From JAFDCJ01 sp049669725 (GTDB taxonomy: Bacteria; Desulfobacterota; Desulfobacteria; Desulfobacterales; JAFDCJ01), in the NCBI GenBank assembly GCA_049669725.1, contig JBATKU010000084.1:1-64000 (forward strand): a stretch of 64,000 nucleotides of DNA, written 5' to 3'. Positions 52,976 to 61,460 of the stretch are shown here, piece by piece (positions within the stretch are counted from its first letter, which is position 1; each line of letters opens with the position of its first letter). Below the pieces are notes generated by a model. It did no database searches. It was not told the DNA's origin and worked only from the letters and a program-made list of their open reading frames with translations. Made by a program: the position numbers and the translations under genes.

Positions 52976-53857
52976 TCAGGTGTCAGCGGCCAGTTTTTTA
53001 ATGATTTCGGTGCAGCGCTCTATAATCTGGCGTCGCATCCAGGAAAGATCTTTTTTTCTTGCAAGATCGTTAATATCGATTCTTTTGCCGTGGGCAACAC
53101 TACCGGTGTTTGACCCGTCATTGGCGGTCCCGATGGTCAAGAACCGCTCAAGGTTTGAACGATGGAACACCCTGTCGGAAAAAGGCTTATGGGTCCTGCA
53201 TAAAGGGCAGACCACAAGGGAGTCATTCCCGGTTGATTTTATAGCGGAGTAGGACCGTTTAAAATTGAAGGCTTTCATCAAAAATCCGCTGGTCGATCGG
53301 TAGCGAAAAACCAGTATAAAAATCATTAAAGCCAGGCAGCTTAAGCCCGCAATGATCAGGAATATATTGCGGGTTTGATACGTTTCGCCGGTTGACAGCC
53401 CGATAAAAATTTCTCCAATTTTAGTACCGGCGTAGGTGACCTCTGAGGAAAAGTTAAGAAATTTTGCGTGGCTTGCAAATCCGCCCTCCCAAACAGAAAC
53501 CTTTTCGACAGTGTCGGCAGCGTCTGTCATGTCAGGCATTAGATGTCCGGTACCGGTGAAAGCAACGACTTTATTGCGATGATCGACGACCAATGCATAA
53601 ATAACATCTTTCTTATTGGCGGCATCGGTCAACAGACTGTGAATTGCCTGATCATTTTTTTCCAAGAGAGGCAGGCTGACAAGCTCAGAGAACGCTCGTG
53701 TCATTTTGATTCCTGATTCTGTCAACCTGTTTTTATGGCGATCTGATCGGAAAGAAATAAGCGAGTAGCCTAACAGCATTGCCAACCACCAGATCACAAT
53801 GCCGTAAATGACATAGCGGGTGTTTAAACGGAAGCCCGGTCGCTGGATAGAATCCAT
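52976..53857 (-). CDS. Paralogous membrane sensor protein with CPLC tail
   Basis: A 293-aa membrane protein. GGGGGAAATTTCCG before the ATG at 53857 sets the start. Two spans (about 15-36 and 175-195) flank an extracytoplasmic sensor that resembles that of the neighbouring kinase: ALVVDHRNKVVAFTGT versus AVIMDHQNNILAHTDT, and KIGEIFIGLS versus EIGRVGVALS. The cytoplasmic tail has no kinase domain but has CPLCRTHKPF, a possible zinc knuckle, and a basic helical end (DLSWMRRQIIERCTEIIKK). It may modulate the kinase, perhaps by forming a mixed dimer (inference). Confidence 0.65.
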   Translation of the reverse strand: MDSIQRPGFRLNTRYVIYGIVIWWLAMLLGYSLISFRSDRHKNRLTESGIKMTRAFSELVSLPLLEKNDQAIHSLLTDAANKKDVIYALVVDHRNKVVAFTGTGHLMPDMTDAADTVEKVSVWEGGFASHAKFLNFSSEVTYAGTKIGEIFIGLSTGETYQTRNIFLIIAGLSCLALMIFILVFRYRSTSGFLMKAFNFKRSYSAIKSTGNDSLVVCPLCRTHKPFSDRVFHRSNLERFLTIGTANDGSNTGSVAHGKRIDINDLARKKDLSWMRRQIIERCTEIIKKLAADT

Positions 53858-54244
53858 TCGGAAATTTCCCCCGTTAGGGTGTTGCGTAACGGCCCTGGTG
53901 TGCCGGCCGTTTTGAATAGGTGCTGGTGGATCTATTTGAAAAAGCAAGCTTTATTTGTTAATCTTATTAAAATATTATGGTCAAAAAGTAATGTCAAGTA
54001 ATTTACCGGACGGAGATTGCCGCAATTGGATTGTTTAAGGCCTGTCTGCCGATCCAATGATTTTTTATTTAGGCTTGAGACCGTGATATCATAATTAAAT
54101 TGACAAGAAGCTCATAATCAGATTAATGATTACAGGCTAAATACTCTGCGGGCAAGTGCTCCGGCGATGGTAGGCAGGAATATTCAAACAGGTAGTGCTT
54201 CGCGGACCTTTATCCTTGTGCTCATATTTTTCCCGAGGATTAAC
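53858..54244. other. Divergent spacer with dyad and possible promoter
   Basis: A 387-base region between the sensor gene and the deacetylase gene. On the plus strand TTGACA (54100-54105) stands 17 bases before TTAATG, a weak -10. TAATCA-GATTAA-TGATTA (54115-54132) is a perfect dyad overlapping that promoter and could be an operator. No gene is visible. Confidence 0.4.
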
Positions 54245-55294
54245 ATGTTATCTTTAGGCATATCTCAAGCTCAGGCAGAGCGGCACTCCGAAATCACCAA
54301 AATAATCTTTTTATGTGTTCTTATGGGGATAGGGGCGCTTTTTATTTACTCCTGTGTCCCCACCAGCACATCGGTTCGGTCTCCGGAGAACAACCTGTTT
54401 CGATCCGAAGACTACATCGTTTATACGCTCCAGGACAACGAAACATCTGCTGAACTGGCGGAAACATTTTTGGGAGGCAAAAAAAAGTCATGGATGATTG
54501 AGGAAGTCAATCCAGGGGTTCGCTATGGCAGGGGCAACGAGATTGTGATTCCGCTGAAAGAAAGAAACAAGGGAGGATTAAGCGCTGATGGATATCAAAC
54601 GATACCGATATTGACCTACCATCAATTTGCTGAAAGCTGCAACTCTCCTCTGTGCATGCCCAGGAAAACCTTTGAACTTCAAATGAGATATCTGAGGGAA
54701 AATGATTATCATGTGATTACGGCCGAAGAGCTTATGGCTTTTCTTGAATACCGCCAGGGTCTTCCGAAAAAATCTGTCCTCATCACCATGGATGACGGAT
54801 ATCGTTCCGTCTATAATATAGCCTATCCGATTCTCAAAGAATTCGGATATACGGCAACTCTGTTCGTCTATACTAGTTTTGTAGGTGTTTCCAAAATGGC
54901 CATCACTTGGAACCAGCTAAAAGAGATGAAGGCAGACGGTTTTATGATCGGCTCGCACACAATTTTTCACAGTGATCTCACCCAGCCCAAAGAGGGCGAG
55001 CCCGAGTCGGAATTTATGGCCAGGATCAGAGAGGAATTATATGGGTCCAAAAAAATTCTGGATCAGAAATTGGAGCAAAAGACTTTTTTTCTAGCCTACC
55101 CCTTCGGTTATTATGATCAAAGGTCAATCCAGATGGCCAGAAAGGCGGGTTACAAAGTGGCCATGTCCGTTAAAAGAGGCGGTAATCCGTTTTTCGCAAA
55201 CCCTCTGGTTTTGAGAAGGGACCAGATACTTAAAAGAGACATACCTTCATTCAAGTCCAGGCTGAAAACGTTTAATCACCTTTCACTAAAGTGA
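54245..55294 (+). CDS. Polysaccharide deacetylase-family protein
   Basis: A 349-aa exported protein; GAGGATTAAC before the ATG at 54245 fixes the start. A hydrophobic segment at about residues 19-38 (IIFLCVLMGIGALFIYSC) ends at a cysteine that could be lipidated. A LysM-like segment follows (YTLQDNETSAELAETFLGG), then the NodB domain: ILTYHQFAESC, LITMDDGYRSVYN (metal/catalytic Asp), GSHTIFHSDL (metal His pair) and FFLAYPFGYYDQ. It would deacetylate an N- or O-acetylated glycan, perhaps peptidoglycan or an exopolysaccharide. It precedes the LysM/TPR lipoprotein by seven bases. Confidence 0.85.
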   Translation: MLSLGISQAQAERHSEITKIIFLCVLMGIGALFIYSCVPTSTSVRSPENNLFRSEDYIVYTLQDNETSAELAETFLGGKKKSWMIEEVNPGVRYGRGNEIVIPLKERNKGGLSADGYQTIPILTYHQFAESCNSPLCMPRKTFELQMRYLRENDYHVITAEELMAFLEYRQGLPKKSVLITMDDGYRSVYNIAYPILKEFGYTATLFVYTSFVGVSKMAITWNQLKEMKADGFMIGSHTIFHSDLTQPKEGEPESEFMARIREELYGSKKILDQKLEQKTFFLAYPFGYYDQRSIQMARKAGYKVAMSVKRGGNPFFANPLVLRRDQILKRDIPSFKSRLKTFNHLSLK

Positions 55295-55301
55295 GAAAAC
55301 C

Positions 55302-56726
55302 ATGAAACATAAAACAGGACTTATTGGCGCCATCTTAGTGCTGGCACTGGCGGTCGGCTGTGCAGGGCTCGGTAAAAAATCACCCGCCCAGCTTGCCGAC
55401 GAATACACGGCCAAGGCAAAGGCCTATGAAGCCCAGGGCGATATGGTTGAGGCGTTAGAGCAATACAAACTGGCGCTTACGGTGGATCCGGAAAATCAAC
55501 TGGCTAAAGAAAAAAGCACAACAATTGGGCTAAAACTCAACAAAACGGCTGAAGAGCATTATCAGATCGGTCTTAAATTCTACAACCAGGGCCAATACCG
55601 TGTGGCGCGGAAAGAATTTTTAACAGCGTTGCGATATAATCCGGAACACGTAGAAGCAAAAGACAAACTTACGACTACCAAAAAAGAGTTAGAACAGGTC
55701 ACAAGGTATATCCTGCACACCCTCCAACCGGACGAAACCATTTCAACCCTGGCCGATAAATACTATGGGGATTATCGTAAATTTCATCTCATCGCTGAAT
55801 ACAATGAGCTGGAGGATGCAACCAAGGTCACAGTTGGACAGGAGATTAAAATCCCCGTGCTCGAAGGAATGCCGATTGTTGTAGACCGAGCGGCAATTAT
55901 AACAGATAGCGGTAAAACGCCCGAATCTATGCCCGGTGATATTATCGCTGTTAAGCGCTATGTCACCCACAGCGTTCAGCCCGGGGAGACCCTTTCAAAA
56001 CTGGCACAAATGTACTACGGCGACTTAATGAAATATGATATCATCGCTAAATTTAACGATTTGGAAGGCGGAGTACCCGTAAGGGTCGGGCAGGAACTTA
56101 AAATTCCCGAAGTTGAAGGGCTTCCCTTTTTGGCACAAGACAGGCAAGAGGAGGCCAAAGTGGTTAGCATTCCCCCCCAAATGCCGGCGGCCGGAGAAGA
56201 GGAAGAGGCTAAGCAGTCCCAAAAAGAAGCGGCTGGTAAAGAACCAGAAACGATTGAGGATCAATTAGGAAACTATCGGGAACTCGGCATTGAACTTTTT
56301 AATAATAAGGAATATGTCGACGCCATTGCTGAATTCAACAAAGTTTTAAACGTGCGTCCCAAGGATACATTGTCCCGGCAATATCTGGCCAGGTCTCATT
56401 TTCAGCACGGGTTGGTTCTTTTTGGCAAAGAGGATTATCTGGGCGCCAGAGATGAATTTGAAGCATCTTTGGAAAACGATAAAAATTGCGACAAATGTGA
56501 GATCAATATCCGCAAATCTGAGAATGCATACAAAGAGGTTCACTACAATAAGGGACTGGCATATTTTGGCGATCAGAAATTACCGGAAGCCATTGCCGAA
56601 TGGGAAACGGTCTATGAACTCGACCCGAATTACAAAAATGTGAAGAAAAACCTTATGAAAGCCAAAAATCTGAACGAACGTCTGGAAAGCATCAAGAGAA
56701 GCAAAGCCAAGGAGAATAAACAGTAG
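55302..56726 (+). CDS. LysM- and TPR-containing lipoprotein
   Basis: A 474-aa lipoprotein: the lipobox LAVGC at residues 16-20 follows a signal sequence. TPR-like repeats cover about 30-130, then two LysM domains (RYILHTLQPDETISTLADKY and RYVTHSVQPGETLSKLAQMY), each about 50 residues and ending in GQE(I/L)KIP, then a charged linker and further TPR repeats (about 325-470). LysM domains bind peptidoglycan or chitin-like glycans; TPRs bind proteins. It could hold the deacetylase encoded upstream, or another enzyme, to the cell wall. Confidence 0.88.
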   Translation: MKHKTGLIGAILVLALAVGCAGLGKKSPAQLADEYTAKAKAYEAQGDMVEALEQYKLALTVDPENQLAKEKSTTIGLKLNKTAEEHYQIGLKFYNQGQYRVARKEFLTALRYNPEHVEAKDKLTTTKKELEQVTRYILHTLQPDETISTLADKYYGDYRKFHLIAEYNELEDATKVTVGQEIKIPVLEGMPIVVDRAAIITDSGKTPESMPGDIIAVKRYVTHSVQPGETLSKLAQMYYGDLMKYDIIAKFNDLEGGVPVRVGQELKIPEVEGLPFLAQDRQEEAKVVSIPPQMPAAGEEEEAKQSQKEAAGKEPETIEDQLGNYRELGIELFNNKEYVDAIAEFNKVLNVRPKDTLSRQYLARSHFQHGLVLFGKEDYLGARDEFEASLENDKNCDKCEINIRKSENAYKEVHYNKGLAYFGDQKLPEAIAEWETVYELDPNYKNVKKNLMKAKNLNERLESIKRSKAKENKQ

Positions 56727-56798
56727 GGAAATTATGTGTTGTTCATAAACTCGGCATACTCATCGGCTTTAGATAAACTTGTCCGTCCATGCCAAAGT

Positions 56799-57140
56799 CT
56801 AACGATCATGGTCAATTGGAATGAAATCGAGAGCAATACAAGGCTCTCCACCAATGACCCAAGCGTCGTGACCCGGACCAACTTCAAATGCTTCTCCTGG
56901 CCCAACTTCTATTTCAATCCCGGTAGAATCCTGAACCATGATATTTCCAGAAATAATGTACCCAATGTGGTTCTCAGAATCTTTTCCAGTTTGCGCTCCC
57001 GCGTGCAAACTCCACTTCCAACCAGGGTGATACGTGCCCAAACCTATTGAAGCAGACCGCAATGAAATACTGGAACGGACACTTCCATCAATAAATGTCC
57101 TTACATTTCCAGATTTAGCGGGATTGCCCTTGTTAGGCAT
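56799..57140 (-). CDS. Cupin-domain protein
   Basis: A 113-aa single cupin. The barrel has GWKWSLHAGAQTGKDS-type motif 1 (one His only), HIGYIISGNIMVQD and VGPGEAFEVGPGHDAWVIGG. Metal ligands are incomplete compared with dioxygenase cupins, so it may be a binding protein. The stop side lies 72 bases from the LysM lipoprotein stop (convergent). Its start overlaps the next gene by eight bases, so the pair is co-translated. Confidence 0.75.
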   Translation of the reverse strand: MPNKGNPAKSGNVRTFIDGSVRSSISLRSASIGLGTYHPGWKWSLHAGAQTGKDSENHIGYIISGNIMVQDSTGIEIEVGPGEAFEVGPGHDAWVIGGEPCIALDFIPIDHDR

Positions 57141-57585
57141 TATTTGTATTCCTTTTTATGAAATATTTTCTGGTAAACAGTAATGGTAGTAAAGCAAATA
57201 GAAGGAAGATTATATTAATAAGAACATTGAAGCCAGCATGATAATAGGCTGAGATAGCGGTATCAATTACAAACCAGACGATAAACCCAACACCAATACA
57301 GGTCCATGCCCAAGGCTCCTTTGCCCTAAACGGGTAATATGCAATAAAAGATATGAATATGCCCCATCCCGAAATCACTGCACCCAAGACACCATAAATC
57401 CAGTCTTGGAATCTTTCTGTATTTTCAGGTAACTCCGCTATACCCCAAAATGCTGGATCAATTTGATTATTGAACACAAAATTCATCAAAGTAGAATGAC
57501 TAAAAAATGACAATACGAGCCCGAAGGCAATAAGATAAAGCCCAAAGCAAAACAACCATTTTTGCCAAAAACTAAAGCTGCCCAT
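57133..57585 (-). CDS. Four-span membrane protein, unknown
   Basis: A 150-aa membrane protein with four clear spans (about 9-29, 62-83, 94-113 and 117-137), for example WLFCFGLYLIAFGLVLSFF and GVLGAVISGWGIFISFIAYY. It ends with a Lys/Arg/Asn-rich tail. I recognise no named family, but proteins of this size and pattern are common beside small cupins. It is transcribed before the cupin gene. Confidence 0.65.
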   Translation of the reverse strand: MGSFSFWQKWLFCFGLYLIAFGLVLSFFSHSTLMNFVFNNQIDPAFWGIAELPENTERFQDWIYGVLGAVISGWGIFISFIAYYPFRAKEPWAWTCIGVGFIVWFVIDTAISAYYHAGFNVLINIIFLLFALLPLLFTRKYFIKRNTNNA

Positions 57586-57613
57586 GATGCCCCATTTATA
57601 GAGCGCTATCTAA

Positions 57614-57859
57614 TTACTTGTCCATCGCGGACATGGTGGCGAATATGATGATCCCGACTCCTGCGAGAGTCATCAAGACCACCAACAAAACGTGTGCTTT
57701 CTTTATCGCCACCGGATTCTCATCGCTTCCGGAGTCGATCAGCTGCATAGAAACCCGACGGAGGGAAAGAAACGTTAGCGGAAACGAAACCAAGATGCCC
57801 GCAACTTCGATGGCGAACAACGCCGGAGGCATTTTGTCCGGCGAGACTGGAAAAACCAT
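57614..57859 (-). CDS. Two-span membrane protein, unknown
   Basis: An 81-aa protein with two hydrophobic helices (about 14-34 and 56-76; FAIEVAGILVSFPLTFLSLR and VLLVVLMTLAGVGIIIFATM) linked by a charged loop. I know no family. It is upstream of the four-span gene in the same direction, with 28 bases between them. The start has only a weak GGATCTTGGAATG context. Confidence 0.5.
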   Translation of the reverse strand: MVFPVSPDKMPPALFAIEVAGILVSFPLTFLSLRRVSMQLIDSGSDENPVAIKKAHVLLVVLMTLAGVGIIIFATMSAMDK

Positions 57860-57919
57860 TCCAAGATCCAGTGCATACTAAACTTTATTCTGGTATATTA
57901 TTAACAATAATCATCCGTC

Positions 57920-59632
57920 TCATTTTACCCGTAAGACCTTTTTGTCTATCTTGCCCACGGCTGTTAGCGGCATTTCTTCAATAATTTCAATTATTTTTGG
58001 CGCCTCATAGGGAGCAACTTTTTCTTTGGCAAAGGCTTTAATATCTTCCTTCAGGGCTTCCTCGTTGCCGTCAAAGCTGAATGTCGGATCAAGCTGGATG
58101 TAGGCTTTGACAATTTCTGATCCCGGACGTTCAGGGTTTTCTTCGCCGATGAGGGCCAGTATACCGATGGCCGGATGTTTGGAGAGTACATCTTCGACCT
58201 TGCTGGAAAAAACTTTGAAGCCCCCCACAATAATCATGTCTTTGGTGCGGTCGACGATGGTCAGGTATCCGTCTTCGTCCATTATGGCGACATCGCCGGT
58301 GTGCATATAGCCGTCCTTATCGATGGCGTGGGCGGTTTCCTCGGGCTTGTTGTAGTACCCCTGCATCACCAGTGGTCCTTTGACACAGATTTCACCGGGT
58401 TCACCGACGGGAACTTCTTCACCGGTACCGGGGTCAGTCAGTCGGCATTCAACATTTAAAATCGGCATTCCCACGGTTCCCAGTCTTTTCTTTCCCTTTG
58501 ATGGGTTCATGGTGGACACCGGCGAGGTTTCTGTCATGCCATAAAGCTCGAGGAGTTTTCCTTCCCCGATAATGCTTTCCAGCTCCGCCTGGGAATCTTT
58601 GGGAAAGGGCGCGGCAGCTGAAATGCAGGTCCCCAGGGTTGAATGATCCAGCTCTTTGAATTTCGGATCGGCCATCAGCATCTGATACAGGGAAGGAACA
58701 TTGGCCATGTTGGTGGGTTTGTATTTTTCCATTTCCTTGCAGATGTGGCCGGTATCCCGGGGATTGGGGATGAGTACCTGGGTCCAGCCCATGAAAATGG
58801 CGCTTTCACAAACAGTTAAACCCGCTATATGAAACATGGGAAACCCTGACAGCAGGACGCCCTTGCCCCACTCCCAGTCGAGCCATTTGGAAATGCTCAG
58901 TATATTATGGGCGGCATTGCGGTGGCTGAGCATCGCCCCTTTGGGAGGGCCCGTGGTACCCCCGGTATATTGAATCCAGCCCGGGTCATCGGGGGTCACT
59001 TCTAGGTTCAGCGGTGCGGTGGAGCCGGTTTTCAGCACGTCTTTGTGGTAATCCAGAACCGTCTTACCCTCAAGCGGCGTCAGTTTTCCGGACGGAATCT
59101 TTTTTAAGAGCTTTCCCAGGACCTGCTTTATTTTAGGCAGAAACCCGGCCACGCTGGTGGCCACCACCAGTTTGAGTTGCGGCATGTCGCCGGCAATTTT
59201 TATAATGTGCCCGGCAAAAATGGCATCCAAAGTAACCAGGGCCACCTTTCTTCCGGTACTGCCCAAATCGTTTAGCTGGTATTTGATCTGCTCTGCTGAA
59301 AGCAGCGGCGAAACACCGGAGATGGCACAGCCGGCTCTGAGTGCTCCGATCAGGCTAATGACATATTCGGGGAGGTTCGGCAGGTTGATTCCAACCACAT
59401 CCCCCTTTTCGAAACCGCGTTCCCTCAACATATTGGCAAACTGGTTGGCATAAAGATCGACCTGGCGGAAGGTAATGTCCACGCCCATGTAGCCCAGCGC
59501 CGTCTTATCCGGAACCTTTTCAAAGGCCTCCTTGATCATTTCGACGTAGGTGGTTTCATAATCTTTTGGATCAAGATCCTCGAGCCCCTCATCCCAATTC
59601 TTTTTCCAGAATTTTTCTGAATACCTGCTCAT
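57920..59632 (-). CDS. Long-chain acyl-CoA ligase (FadD-type)
   Basis: A 570-aa AMP-forming ligase. GGGGGCAG before the ATG at 59632 supports the start. Motifs: YTGGTTGPPKGAMLSH (nucleotide loop, about residue 218), YGMTETSPVST, YMHTGDVAIMDEDGY, then IIVGGFKVFSSKVEDVL (linker to the lid domain) and a C-terminal catalytic Lys in AVGKIDKKVLR. It activates fatty or other carboxylic acids as CoA esters with ATP for beta-oxidation or lipid use. The acyl-CoA dehydrogenase at 61461-62729 in the same orientation is a natural partner, though other genes intervene. Confidence 0.92.
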   Translation of the reverse strand: MSRYSEKFWKKNWDEGLEDLDPKDYETTYVEMIKEAFEKVPDKTALGYMGVDITFRQVDLYANQFANMLRERGFEKGDVVGINLPNLPEYVISLIGALRAGCAISGVSPLLSAEQIKYQLNDLGSTGRKVALVTLDAIFAGHIIKIAGDMPQLKLVVATSVAGFLPKIKQVLGKLLKKIPSGKLTPLEGKTVLDYHKDVLKTGSTAPLNLEVTPDDPGWIQYTGGTTGPPKGAMLSHRNAAHNILSISKWLDWEWGKGVLLSGFPMFHIAGLTVCESAIFMGWTQVLIPNPRDTGHICKEMEKYKPTNMANVPSLYQMLMADPKFKELDHSTLGTCISAAAPFPKDSQAELESIIGEGKLLELYGMTETSPVSTMNPSKGKKRLGTVGMPILNVECRLTDPGTGEEVPVGEPGEICVKGPLVMQGYYNKPEETAHAIDKDGYMHTGDVAIMDEDGYLTIVDRTKDMIIVGGFKVFSSKVEDVLSKHPAIGILALIGEENPERPGSEIVKAYIQLDPTFSFDGNEEALKEDIKAFAKEKVAPYEAPKIIEIIEEMPLTAVGKIDKKVLRVK

Positions 59633-59929
59633 ACACTGCCCCCTTTCCCTATCCGGTTGAAGCCGGCGGTTGGCCGGCCTGTTAAGATGGTGCGCAATCA
59701 ATACGGTCTGACGTTATAATGGGTTAATTATTATCGGTTAACTCAAATGAAGTAAGGATATTTTCAGAGGGTTTGAAGTTCGCTGTCGTAATGAAAATGA
59801 GCATCCACGTGTAAAGTCGGTAAAAGAATTCCGCTGTCGATGGCGTTGTCAGCTGGATGTGCGAACTATGTATGACTATTACGGCGGCAGGTGGGTTGTC
59901 AAGAAATTTGGTCCGGGGCCATAAGCCGT

Positions 59930-60106
59930 TTAGGATCCCCGAATTGCTTCCTCGGGGCAGACGTCGGCACAGCTGCCGCAGTCGGTGCAAAGATCGCTGA
60001 TGATAATATATTTTCCCTTGCCATCTTCAATGATGGCTTCCATGGGGCATTCTTCGACACAGGCTGCGCAGCCTGTGCACTTTTCAGGTTCAATTATGTA
60101 AGACAT
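59930..60106 (-). CDS. Small 2[4Fe-4S] ferredoxin
   Basis: A 58-aa ferredoxin: the first cluster motif CTGCAACVEECP and the second CTDCGSCADVCP each have the CxxCxxCxxxCP pattern, in a chain beginning MSYIIEPEKC. It is a low-potential electron carrier of clostridial type, as expected in an anaerobe. It lies alone between the CoA-ligase and DUF2284 genes. Confidence 0.92.
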   Translation of the reverse strand: MSYIIEPEKCTGCAACVEECPMEAIIEDGKGKYIIISDLCTDCGSCADVCPEEAIRGS

Positions 60107-60149
60107 AACAGTTGGGTTCCCGATATGTTATTTACATAACTCAAAAATA

Positions 60150-60275
60150 TAAATTCCAAGCTCCGAATTACAAATAAACTTCAAATCTCAATCCCCAATG
60201 ACCAAAACAGTTTGGGGCATATTAGAGAGCGCTTTCTTTATGTTTTGAATTTAGGAAATTGGTTCGGTCATTGAT
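60150..60275. repeat. Copies of the TCATTGGG...GGAATTT dispersed repeat
   Basis: Bases 60150-60207 are an inverted copy of the element at 38560-38620 (its complement includes TCATTGGGGATTGAGATTTG and GGAGCTTGGAATTT). A second, partial copy in the opposite orientation (TTTTGAATTTAGGAAATTGG then TTCGGTCATTG) lies at about 60244-60275, so the two face each other. Confidence 0.55.
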
Positions 60276-60298
60276 GCAATTTGTACGAGCCAGTTCCC

Positions 60299-60805
60299 TT
60301 ATTCTATAAGAACAAATCCGTAACGATTTTGAACGTCTTCTTTGTTTTGAAGTACATTGCAAGGTAACCCCTGGTTCCTTACCGTTTTGTATACATCAAT
60401 ACCAAAACTCTGATCACAGGGCCTTACCTTTTCTGGGGCTGGACATGCTTTACCCCGATCGACTGCACAGCTTTTGCATAACTTACAAGTCCTGATCGCA
60501 AAAGAAAAATAGTGCCCATCAAGGAAAGCGGTCCTTTCAATATCAAGAACAGCTTTGCTCAATTCCCCCGCATCATGGGAATGAACAAGCAAAATACTCT
60601 GATACGCTTTTATCATTTCAATTCGTTCCTGATATGATGTATTCCTTGTATTGCATTTTATTGTTTGATTGAAAAAATCCTCACACCCCCATCGACACTT
60701 CAATATAGCTCTAATATCAAAATATATGTCATCAGGGGTGATTATTTTGGCATTAGCCATTTTAAGGTCTTTTGCAATGTGAATGTATTTATCCATATTT
60801 GACAC
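60299..60805 (-). CDS. DUF2284-type metal-binding protein (divergent)
   Basis: A 168-aa cysteine-rich protein. KCRWGCEDFFNQTIKC near residue 38 and CKLCKSCAVDRGKACPAPEK, then VRPC, near 107-128 match the cysteine layout of DUF2284, predicted metal- or cluster-binding proteins of anaerobes. The usual CPP after the first pair is absent here (the segment reads IKCNTRNTSY). The chain ends DVQNRYGFVLIE, typical of the family. It may carry an iron-sulfur cluster; the role is unknown. Confidence 0.7.
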   Translation of the reverse strand: MSNMDKYIHIAKDLKMANAKIITPDDIYFDIRAILKCRWGCEDFFNQTIKCNTRNTSYQERIEMIKAYQSILLVHSHDAGELSKAVLDIERTAFLDGHYFSFAIRTCKLCKSCAVDRGKACPAPEKVRPCDQSFGIDVYKTVRNQGLPCNVLQNKEDVQNRYGFVLIE

Positions 60806-61037
60806 AGCTCTCCTCTGTTTTGGCAGGCCGAACGTTTTGAGCTAACTGCAGGCCACCTTCCCTACGAGCCTGCACCTCTTTTACCTAAAACCGCATAGTT
60901 TTTCCGGTCAGGTTCAGCGACTGGTTAGCTGAAGGAACTTAAATAATTTTCTACAAGTCGAATCGAAAGACTTAAACTCTTCATAAGTATCTAAATGTCT
61001 ACAATTAGGTCCTCCATATGTCCCGATATTATCCCTT

Positions 61038-61401
61038 TCAATTTTCATTTTTTATAGCAAGCAGATAGATACGGTAAAATGTCAACCTAACTTGCATCGT
61101 TTTCGCTGCTTGTTTTTCAAATGAACCTCTTACGATATCCCTGAAAGCATTAATATATTCTTGAGATAGTTTGGTGCTGTAATAATCTTGATTCAGATAT
61201 CCTGCTGCCGCCTGAATTGCCATCTTCCCATTTATTTTTAAAGAATTGTGACAAGCCTTGATAGCCTTTGCAGGGTTAACAAACCACTACCTCATCTTTT
61301 GGCTGAATTTCAAGAAGATCAAAAAGGATTTCACTTGCTGATCTTTGAACTACCGAATCTTTTTCGTACTTTTTTGAAATTTCACTAAAATTCGACATCA
61401 T
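61038..61401 (-). pseudogene. SAM-dependent methyltransferase remnant
   Basis: Three pieces of one methyltransferase are left in order. MMSNFSEISKKYEKDSVV at 61401 and LFDLLEIQPKDEVVVC, before a stop at 61276, are the N-terminus just ahead of the glycine loop. The loop itself is gone. NPAKAIKACHNSLKINGKMA is a middle piece in another frame, followed directly by GYLNQDYYSTKLSQEYI and the C-terminal SFEKQAAKTMQVRLTFYRIYLL. A normal member of this arsenite/small-molecule methyltransferase family has about 250-270 residues; about 120 remain. The catalytic SAM-binding motif is lost, so the gene is not functional. Confidence 0.7.
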
Positions 61402-61460
61402 TCCTTCCTGTGGTCTGCAGGATAACCATAGTTCCAAGCACCAAAATACCATCAGGTTCT

